In this document: positions 1 through 5,845 of the stretch, piece after piece
Layout of the letters: every line of letters starts with the position of its first letter
Numbering within the stretch: the stretch's first letter is position 1
NCBI GenBank assembly: GCA_003509235.1
Contig: DONH01000344.1
Coordinates: 1 to 5,845 of the forward strand
Source: Planctomycetaceae bacterium
GTDB lineage: Bacteria > Planctomycetota > Planctomycetia > Pirellulales > UBA1268
Length of the DNA: 5,845 nt
Direction: 5' to 3'
The notes under the pieces: generated by a model
Database searches by the model: none
The model's input: only the letters and a program-made list of their open reading frames with translations
What the model was told of the DNA's origin: nothing
Program-made: the position numbers and the translations under genes

Positions 1-25
1 ATATCTCAGAAAAAAATATGTTCAA

Positions 26-2278
26 ATGCAATGTACGCACATATTGAAAATAAATGTCGTGCTAATTGTTTTTTTTGCAGGATGCTACTCAGATCGACTG
101 CCGGAAGAAATTGATCATTTGGGAGTGCCTCGTGTCAGTGCGCTTGCAGTAGAAGCCATTCCACTGGTGACGTTGAGGCCTACTGAAACGGTGAAGATCC
201 CGCTGCGAATCAATCGTAATAATAACGAAGGGCCAATCGACGTCAGCCTTTCGAAGTTACCGTCTGGTGTTAAGGCAACTTTTGAAAAACAGATTCCACA
301 AGGTAAATCAGAACTCGAAATTGAACTCTCCGGAAATCAGTCGCTCGGTGATCAGCAACGGAATGAGACTGTTACGATCGCCTTGAGCATGGCTCAGAGT
401 TCTGTTGAACAATCATTTGACATTGATCTACCAGTCGTATCGCGGCCATCTTTTGGGGCTATGCCACCTGTCTTTCTGCAGCCGGGAGATACTGTGAATC
501 TGCGGGTGCCTGTTGAAAGAAATGGATTTGCAGAATCATTTACGTTGGAGCCGATCGAATATACGCAAGGAGCACTGTGTCGTTTGCCGAGTGAGCCAAT
601 CGAAGACAATAATATCAAGGTTCTGGTAGCAGCATCAGAAGAGGCTTCAGAGGGAACGCAAACACAAAAAATAAAAACGATTATTTTCGGTCGAGAAGTT
701 TCTGTGCCGCTAACACTTGTTGTGACAAACCACCCTTTCAGGATGGAAGAAATGGTGTATGCGGCGGTCCTGCCGGGTCAGCAGAAAAAAATCGATATCA
801 TATTTGAGCGAGATTCTTTGGAGTCACTCAGTAGGACGCTCACTGGTGGTTTGCAGGCTCTGACTGGAGTGGATCTGGCTCCAGCAAAATTTAATGGGCC
901 GATTGTTCTCACTGCAGATAGCCAGCCATTGGGAGTTACCGTTGAGCCAGCATACCTCGAAGAGGGTGCCCTCAAGTGTGCTCTTGTCGTTAACACAACC
1001 GAGGAAGCACCGCCTGGTGTGTACTCAATTCCACTTGTAGCAACGGCAGAACATCTTAATACATCCGGACTTCTCGTTATACGAATACAGGATCCGGGTA
1101 ATAAGCCGAGCCTGCTACCAGAAGCAGTCGTCTCGTCGATGGCCAAGACAGTTCGTTATCGTCGAGGTGGTCTCCAAGGTCGCGGTACAGAAAAATCAAA
1201 GGATTTACTGGCTGCTCTGTATGGCGGCTCAGAACAATCAAAAAAATCTGTCATGACTGCCCTGGCATGGCTCGCATCAAAGCAAGGTCAAGATGGATCG
1301 TGGAAATCTTTAGCTGTAGCGGAGAATCTGGCTCCATATATGTCAGAGGGTCCGCATGAATTTCCTGCGACACCAGCCGGGGGAAATAGTGAATCGACGA
1401 CCGCTCTTGCTCTCTTGCCCTTTCTTGCAGAGGGAGTAACTCACGAACCTGAGTCTGCCACGGCTGTGTGGTTAGAGGACTATCCAGAAGTTGTCAGAAA
1501 AGGGCTCATCTGGCTTGGTTCTTCTCGGCCTCAAGCAGATCCACTGGGTGGTGGGCCAGTGGAAGTCGATTTGCGGGGTCTCATTTCGGGGGTTGTGGCC
1601 GGTTGTGAAACCAGTTTTCTAAGTAGCGATAGAGTTCTGAAGAAAAATGCTGTTTACGCGCTTAAAAGTTTAGTGGATCGCCAAACGAAAGAAGGCTCAT
1701 GGCAACGTACGCCCTCCGAAACGGTTGAAACGGTACTGCCTACATTGCGTTCACTGCTTGCAATGCACGTTGCCCAATCATGCGGTGTAAAACCCTCAGT
1801 CGCTACACTCAAAAGAGCAGATGTTTTTCTTGAATCGGCCGCCTGTGGTGCTCCAGAAATCCCTCGGTCACGTTTTGGTCGTGCAGCCGCGGGACCTCCC
1901 GATCCCTTAGCAACAGCCGCTGGCCTACTTCTTCTGCAATATGAAGAAGAGCCTCACGACTCGCCTGCAATGGTTGATGGATCTCATTTTCTTTCAGGGT
2001 TTGCTCCACCTTTGGAAGGGAACTCATTTGCCCAGTCGGCGGACTTTCTACTTTTATCAAGTGAGGTTCTTCGAAATATCGAGGGTGAGCAATTTGATAC
2101 GTGGTACGCCAAAGTCACAGCATTTTTACTGAAAACACAGGAGCAGGCGGAAGAAGAACAAGGTAGTTGGGCCCCGGCCCTCTTTGCTGGGGAAAGTGAC
2201 AGATTGCAGGTGACTGCCAAGGCCATTCTCTGTCTGCAACTGCCGTATCGGTACCTACCACTCTATCGATCGGAATAG
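26..2278 (+). CDS. Predicted lipoprotein: Ig-like beta domains plus squalene-cyclase-like alpha-toroid domain
   Basis: The 750-residue product is probably an envelope lipoprotein of unknown function. A hydrophobic stretch at residues 11-18 leads to FAGC (Cys20), a near-canonical lipobox with Phe instead of Leu at -3. Tyr follows the Cys, so no Asp retention signal is seen. Residues about 45-137, 146-233 and 240-356 look like three beta-sandwich units, each opening with a pattern like LRPTETVKIPL or LQPGDTVNLRVPV, as in Ig-like or CARDB-like domains. Residues about 405-748 are helical repeats with QDGSW (422-426), KEGSW (555-559) and QGSW (712-715), the turn typical of prenyltransferase/squalene-oxidase repeats, and end in PYRYLPLYR (740-748). 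No DXDD cyclase motif is present, so cyclase activity is not supported. Start is uncertain: ATG 26 lacks a Shine-Dalgarno, the frame is open to the window edge, and TTG 44 would give a compact signal MKINVVLIVFFAGC. The gene converges on the next one. Confidence 0.85.
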   Translation: MQCTHILKINVVLIVFFAGCYSDRLPEEIDHLGVPRVSALAVEAIPLVTLRPTETVKIPLRINRNNNEGPIDVSLSKLPSGVKATFEKQIPQGKSELEIELSGNQSLGDQQRNETVTIALSMAQSSVEQSFDIDLPVVSRPSFGAMPPVFLQPGDTVNLRVPVERNGFAESFTLEPIEYTQGALCRLPSEPIEDNNIKVLVAASEEASEGTQTQKIKTIIFGREVSVPLTLVVTNHPFRMEEMVYAAVLPGQQKKIDIIFERDSLESLSRTLTGGLQALTGVDLAPAKFNGPIVLTADSQPLGVTVEPAYLEEGALKCALVVNTTEEAPPGVYSIPLVATAEHLNTSGLLVIRIQDPGNKPSLLPEAVVSSMAKTVRYRRGGLQGRGTEKSKDLLAALYGGSEQSKKSVMTALAWLASKQGQDGSWKSLAVAENLAPYMSEGPHEFPATPAGGNSESTTALALLPFLAEGVTHEPESATAVWLEDYPEVVRKGLIWLGSSRPQADPLGGGPVEVDLRGLISGVVAGCETSFLSSDRVLKKNAVYALKSLVDRQTKEGSWQRTPSETVETVLPTLRSLLAMHVAQSCGVKPSVATLKRADVFLESAACGAPEIPRSRFGRAAAGPPDPLATAAGLLLLQYEEEPHDSPAMVDGSHFLSGFAPPLEGNSFAQSADFLLLSSEVLRNIEGEQFDTWYAKVTAFLLKTQEQAEEEQGSWAPALFAGESDRLQVTAKAILCLQLPYRYLPLYRSE

Positions 2279-2300
2279 CAACACGACCTGTGCAGAATGA

Positions 2301-4169
2301 TTACTCATGCATCGATAAGAATTTTTGTAAGTTTTTTTGGATCGTATTACTCCCGGGATCTTTCCGCAGAGCAACAACCTGACAGCGGACAGCTTCGTTC
2401 CGATTACCAGCAGCTGCATAGCAGTGGGCCAATGTGTCGAGAAAACTTGCTGAATCAAAATCAAGATCTAAAGAACGTTTTGAATACCGAGTAGCTCTCA
2501 ACAAATCTCCCTCAGTATTTGCTACCAGCCAGGCATATTCGTTGTATGGATTAGGTTCGTCCGGTTCTCTGTCGATCCGCTGCTGAAGTTTTTTCAATGC
2601 TCCTTGAATGAGTTTGACAATGTGTTTCTTGTCAGCAGGCACGAGACCAGGAAAGTGGTAGTACGCGATAAGCGTGTCGATTTCCTCAGGATACTCATCA
2701 AGTGCTTTGTCGAGAGCCTGTCTCTCACTCTTCCTCTTATTCTTTTCCTTGTCAGCTCGAGATAGAAAAAATTTCTGGCGAGCAGCGAGTGCCTCTTTTG
2801 AGTACCCAAGAGAATCCATAACGCGAATGTTTTTGATGGTGCCATGTGAACCGGTCAATACATCGTTAAGAACAGCAGACGCCTCATTACACCGGTCAAA
2901 GTCATTGAGTAGTTCAGCCCACTGTATTGAGAATGGGATAATCTGCTGGGCGGATAAAGTAGGCGCTGTAATGACTCGGCGATACTCACGGTCTGCCCAG
3001 TCAACAAGCCCCCAATGATCAAGGCGGACAGCAGCCAGCATTTGTTCGTTCGTCTTATCACTGCATAAAGTAAAGGCACGTCGTGCCATCTCATCTGCCA
3101 GAGTTTCATTTCCATTTAACTGTTCGCAGCGTGCTGCTGCATAGAGTGTGATCGCCTGGTTCTCAATAGTGGCCTGGAGGCTCTCTGGGAGATGATTCAC
3201 AAGATTGGCAAGCCCGGAGTGAGCTGCCCAGAAGAGAACGTCAGCAGTTGTAAGCTGATCGGTATCTGAATTTTTAGGGATGAATTCAAGGAGTTCTCTG
3301 GCTACTGCAACACCGCGATCAGGAAAGCCTGCTTGTATGGCTGCGCGAGCATGGCAGCGCACAACAATCTCTCGAGCAAGATCATTCACTCCGCGTGTGG
3401 TGGTATTGCTTCCAAATGTCTGTGTGTCGAATGGCGTCAATTCAAGAAATCTTTCAATCGCCGTTTCAAGATTCTCGAAAGCTTCTTGTTTCTGATTTAA
3501 TTTCGTTTTTGGATTATCCGCAACCTGAGAGAAGTCAATCAGGCCATGTATCAGAAGTGCTGCGGGACGCTGACTGGTATTCAGTGCATCGGGAACATGT
3601 GCCGCGAGTTGCGGCCAGTATGGATCATCAGGTCTCCACTCCTGCAGAAGAATCAGTGCCGCGAGGTATGAGGTGCTTGCTGATCGATTTGTTCGAATCA
3701 GGCGAGCCAGGGGCGTAATTCCTGCATTCTTTTCAAGGCGGACCAGTCGGCTCAGTGCACTGATCTGCTGGGAGAGCGATCGACTGGAAAAATTCTCTAG
3801 CAATTCGGCTACTTCTGGTGGATCATCCGGCCTAATGAGCGACACAGTCTCGAGAATCCACTGGGCGCGGAGGGCAGTCTCGAGATCATTACTTTGGTCA
3901 GCTGCATCAAGTAATTGATCAATTGCATGATCAGCAATCATGCGTAACTGCTGGGTTGCCGATTCACGTAATGCATAATTCGTGTCCCCAAGTTGGGCAA
4001 TAAGTTCAGTAATTTTCTGCTGGCTTATTAAGTCGTCTCCTGCACTGCTGCTATTCGCTACTGTCCTAGCAGGCAGAAGGGCAAAACATGAAAGAAAAAG
4101 GAGGCATAGACCGAGTCTTATTCCGTGTAGAGTCCCGGATCGAATGCCAGGTGTCTGCGGTACTGTCAT
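2301..4169 (-). CDS. Exported HEAT-like/TPR repeat protein, function unknown
   Basis: From ATG 4169 the product has 622 residues. The N-terminus has basic residues, then a hydrophobic core (LGLCLLFLSCFALLPA, 19-34) and a plausible signal peptidase I site after TVA (38), so it should be exported to the periplasm. Residues about 45-175 look like HEAT or armadillo-type helical pairs, including QLGDTNYALRESATQQL (59-75). The middle (about 180-470) is alpha-helical and TPR-like but diverged. A charged Lys/Arg-rich stretch lies at 471-489. The C-terminus (about 541-605) carries the clearest TPR units: NEYAWLVANTEGD, then LDTLAHCYAAAGNRNEAV. Such folds bind proteins and no enzymatic motif is visible. 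The frame extends to ATG 4253, but that adds 28 residues before the signal peptide, whereas ATG 4169 follows AAGGGAG by 8 nt. The stop lies 22 bp from the convergent lipoprotein gene. pyrE lies upstream on the same strand and may be cotranscribed. Confidence 0.85.
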   Translation of the reverse strand: MTVPQTPGIRSGTLHGIRLGLCLLFLSCFALLPARTVANSSSAGDDLISQQKITELIAQLGDTNYALRESATQQLRMIADHAIDQLLDAADQSNDLETALRAQWILETVSLIRPDDPPEVAELLENFSSRSLSQQISALSRLVRLEKNAGITPLARLIRTNRSASTSYLAALILLQEWRPDDPYWPQLAAHVPDALNTSQRPAALLIHGLIDFSQVADNPKTKLNQKQEAFENLETAIERFLELTPFDTQTFGSNTTTRGVNDLAREIVVRCHARAAIQAGFPDRGVAVARELLEFIPKNSDTDQLTTADVLFWAAHSGLANLVNHLPESLQATIENQAITLYAAARCEQLNGNETLADEMARRAFTLCSDKTNEQMLAAVRLDHWGLVDWADREYRRVITAPTLSAQQIIPFSIQWAELLNDFDRCNEASAVLNDVLTGSHGTIKNIRVMDSLGYSKEALAARQKFFLSRADKEKNKRKSERQALDKALDEYPEEIDTLIAYYHFPGLVPADKKHIVKLIQGALKKLQQRIDREPDEPNPYNEYAWLVANTEGDLLRATRYSKRSLDLDFDSASFLDTLAHCYAAAGNRNEAVRCQVVALRKDPGSNTIQKNLQKFLSMHE

Positions 4170-4177
4170 GCCAAACG

Positions 4178-4184
4178 CTCCCTT
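4178..4184 (-). promoter_or_regulatory. Ribosome binding site deciding the start of the HEAT/TPR gene
   Basis: The minus strand reads AAGGGAG here, 8 nt before ATG 4169. It is the best Shine-Dalgarno match in the window. Together with the signal peptide beginning just after that ATG, it favours this start over the in-frame ATG at 4253. Confidence 0.6.
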
Positions 4185-4359
4185 ATACGAGGTCCACGCT
4201 CTCTGAATATGTATGGTAGCAATTCTGACGAACCATAACTTTATTTTGAGCAAAGCGGCTTCTTTTTTGAGGGCTCTTATGAAACGACATATGTTGTGAT
4301 GCGTCAGAATCAGACGTCATTTTTTTGACAGTATCTCCAATGTGCCATTGAGAGGTCGT

Positions 4360-4917
4360 TTATTCTGGCTCGATACCAAGGTCACGAATAGTAACCAAAG
4401 GTTCGAGGGGAATTCCTCGTGCTGCAAATGCTTCAGCCGCTCCTGCGAGCCGATCAATGACTGTGATGACCCGTTCTACCTTGAGGCCAAACTCAACTGC
4501 TCGATCGATTGCAATCAGAGAGGAGCCACCAGTTGTTGTCACATCCTCAACGATGACGACCCGGTTCCCTGCCTCTACAGGACCTTCTATATAACGCTGC
4601 ATTCCATGGCCTTTGGGTTCTTTTCGAACCATAAACCCTTTCAATGGAAGACTAGCTGTTCCGGCTATCGTGACTGCGGCACCTGTAATGGGGTCTGCCC
4701 CAATCGACATGCCCCCAATTGCATCTGGTAACTCACCAAATGATTGGAGTCGTTCTAGAATTGCTCTGCCGACCAGCATGGCTCCCTGTGAATCGAGAAC
4801 GACTTGCTTTGCGTCCAGGTAAAAACTGGCTGTGCGGCCTGACGCAAGAGTAAAAGTACCTCGTTTGAGAGCGCGGGCTTCGATGATTTTCAGGAGTTCG
4901 CTACGAGTTTCTGTCAT
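4360..4917 (-). CDS. pyrE: Orotate phosphoribosyltransferase
   Basis: The enzyme (EC 2.4.2.10) transfers the phosphoribosyl group of PRPP to orotate, giving orotidine 5'-phosphate in de novo UMP synthesis in the cytoplasm. The 185-residue product shows the type I phosphoribosyltransferase signature VVIVEDVTTTGGS (120-132) with the acidic pair Glu124-Asp125 and the PRPP loop. FTLASGRTASFYLDAK (22-37) is the N-terminal substrate-binding region. VRKEPKGHG (97-105) is the flexible catalytic loop with conserved Arg, Lys and His. GGMSIGADPI (68-77) fits the conserved central segment. It is shorter than the roughly 213-residue E. coli enzyme but matches the compact form common in other bacteria and archaea, and looks complete. 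A weak GAAG lies 4 nt before ATG 4917. It diverges from the NfeD-like gene and is followed in the same direction by the HEAT/TPR gene. No other pyrimidine gene is in the window. Confidence 0.97.
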   Translation of the reverse strand: MTETRSELLKIIEARALKRGTFTLASGRTASFYLDAKQVVLDSQGAMLVGRAILERLQSFGELPDAIGGMSIGADPITGAAVTIAGTASLPLKGFMVRKEPKGHGMQRYIEGPVEAGNRVVIVEDVTTTGGSSLIAIDRAVEFGLKVERVITVIDRLAGAAEAFAARGIPLEPLVTIRDLGIEPE

Positions 4918-5120
4918 AGTTCTTCATTGATGTAAGGGTTTCGTGCTACACCGAGATTCTACCAAAAGCAGCCAAACTTAATTTGTCTTTGTTATAGGGA
5001 ACCAGATAACCATCATTCCTTTGACTCGGTTTCTCCTGATCGTAGACTTCTACTGGAAAACAAATGAACTGTACGACTCAATGGTACAACGTGTTTTGCT
5101 CAGCGGCCTCACTGCGGCCG
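4918..5120. promoter_or_regulatory. Divergent intergenic region, candidate promoters for pyrE and the NfeD-like gene
   Basis: Both flanking genes read outward, so their promoters should lie here. For the plus strand, TTGACT (5021-5026) and TAGACT (5043-5048), 16 nt apart, resemble a sigma70-type pair; transcription would begin near 5055, too close for a start at ATG 5064 but suitable for ATG 5121. For the minus strand, TAGAAT (complement of 4956-4961) resembles a -10 box about 40 nt before the pyrE start, but no good -35 box stands at the expected distance. I see no operator palindrome, riboswitch or PyrR-type attenuator. The location is firm by gene orientation; the individual boxes are weak guesses. 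Confidence 0.35.
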
Positions 5121-5845
5121 ATGTCCTTATGTGTCAGACGTGTCATACTTTCCGTCCTGATTGTGATGTGGGTTGCCTGCAGGCTGGAGAACCAGTTTGT
5201 ACAGGCCGGGCCTTTGGCGGAGGCTGTTGAAAAAGCCAAAGCTGCAGCCGGTATGACCGGTGAGAACGCAGCACTAGAGCAGGGTGTAGGAAACAAGGGT
5301 GTTCAGCCCGCTCTACCACCGCCAGATGGTAATGCGTTCCCTCAGCGAGTCGAAGTTTCAACAGTCAGTGTCGCGGTACGTTTACCTATAACCGGCGGCC
5401 GTGATACCGCTATTCAAGCAGCTATTCTTCGACAGTTGGATCGCCTGCAAAGTCCATCAGGCCGGCGCGGTCAATTGGTTCTTCAGTTTGATGCAATCAG
5501 TGACGAATACGCCAGTGACAGTGACTTTGGGCGAGCTCTGGAATTGGCACGATTCTTAACCAGTTCACAGATGGCGAATGTGAAGACCATCGCATACCTG
5601 CCCGATGGTGCTCAAGGCCATGCTGTTCTGGTTGCGCTTGCCTGCGAAGATATTGTAATGGCCCCTGATGCTTTACTTGGACCAGTGGGGCGAAATAAAC
5701 GAAGAGTAGATGAGACAGTGCGTGCGGCATACAAAGATATTGCTGGTCGACGGCGGACAGTTCCACCGCCCCTTGCTGTCGCTCTCGTGGATCCTTCTGT
5801 ACGCGTTGTCCGTGCCATAACGGAAGTTGGGGACCAAATTGTTCT
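5121..5845 (+). CDS. NfeD/S49-like (ClpP-crotonase fold) protein, 5' part, probable degenerate active site
   Basis: The gene is cut by the right edge; 241 codons are visible. From ATG 5121 the product begins with basic VRR and a hydrophobic core (VILSVLIVMWVA, 8-19), and could be cleaved after VQA (29), so it is probably exported or membrane-anchored. A low-complexity linker rich in Ala, Gly and Pro follows (about 30-75). From about residue 80 the order fits the N-terminal domain of NfeD-type membrane proteases and S49 peptidases: strand VSTVSVAVRLPI, helix, strand QLVLQFD (118-124), helix, strand KTIAYLP, then QGHAVLVALACEDIVMAPDALLGPVG. That last stretch aligns without gaps to the S49 pattern SGGYYIA..AD.I.A.P....GSIG, placing Gly166 at the nucleophilic Ser; the Gly-Gly oxyanion segment after the preceding strand is also missing. 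ATG 5064 is an alternative start with a weak GGA 6 nt upstream, but the 19 added residues precede the signal peptide. Protease function should not be assumed. Confidence 0.65.
   Translation, partial: MSLCVRRVILSVLIVMWVACRLENQFVQAGPLAEAVEKAKAAAGMTGENAALEQGVGNKGVQPALPPPDGNAFPQRVEVSTVSVAVRLPITGGRDTAIQAAILRQLDRLQSPSGRRGQLVLQFDAISDEYASDSDFGRALELARFLTSSQMANVKTIAYLPDGAQGHAVLVALACEDIVMAPDALLGPVGRNKRRVDETVRAAYKDIAGRRRTVPPPLAVALVDPSVRVVRAITEVGDQIV

Noticed and set aside
778..1146. Open frame of 122 codons on the minus strand inside the lipoprotein gene.
   Set aside because: It is fully antisense to a coherent domain-bearing protein and has low-complexity shadow composition.
1715..1734. Short tandem repeat GAAACGGTT/GAAACGGTA.
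   Set aside because: It encodes ETVETV in frame inside the helical domain; two copies of nine bases are not enough to call a repeat element.
26..2278. Functional squalene-hopene cyclase.
   Set aside because: The GSW-type repeats are present, but the DXDD catalytic motif is absent and the N-terminal half is unrelated to cyclases.
2674..3018. Open frame of 114 codons on the plus strand inside the HEAT/TPR gene.
   Set aside because: It lies wholly inside a well-supported gene on the other strand and its Ser/Arg-rich product shows no domain or export signal. It is an antisense shadow.
4301..4326. Short hairpin GCGTC/GACGT (4301-4305 and 4313-4317) followed by seven T on the plus strand, resembling a terminator.
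   Set aside because: The stem is only about 5 bp including a G-T pair, and no plus-strand gene lies upstream for it to end; both flanking genes are on the minus strand.
4342..4731. Open frame of 129 codons on the plus strand across pyrE, Cys-rich in translation.
   Set aside because: It is antisense to pyrE, whose motifs are unmistakable; the Cys content comes from complementing pyrE codons.
5497..5818. Two minus-strand open frames (5497-5766 and 5612-5818) under the NfeD-like gene.
   Set aside because: The plus-strand frame is open from 5046 to the window edge and matches a known fold pattern; the antisense frames show none.

Overview
The window looks like chromosomal DNA of a member of the Planctomycetota. 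GC content is close to balanced by eye, and Shine-Dalgarno signals are mostly weak. Three large, poorly characterised envelope proteins are of types I associate with that phylum: an Ig-like/alpha-toroid lipoprotein, an exported HEAT-like/TPR protein, and an NfeD/S49-like protein with a degenerate active site. The assignment rests on protein style, not on a marker gene. It is an inference of moderate confidence.

Layout from left to right is: lipoprotein gene (+, about 26-2278), exported repeat protein (-, 2301-4169), pyrE (-, 4360-4917), and the 5' part of an NfeD/S49-like gene (+, from about 5121 and cut by the right edge). The first two genes converge with only 22 bp between their stop codons. 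pyrE and the repeat-protein gene lie in the same direction, 190 bp apart, with no visible terminator between them, so read-through is possible. pyrE and the NfeD-like gene diverge from a region of about 200 bp that should hold both promoters. No stretch over 300 bp lacks a gene.

Functionally only pyrE is secure: orotate phosphoribosyltransferase, the fifth step of de novo UMP synthesis. The other three genes encode envelope or exported proteins of unknown role. The lipoprotein has an all-beta N-terminal half and a squalene-cyclase-like helical C-terminal half without the catalytic DXDD motif. The NfeD-like protein aligns with the S49/ClpP-like core but has Gly where the nucleophilic Ser should be. 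There is no clear common pathway. I saw no mobile element, RNA gene, CRISPR array or defence system.
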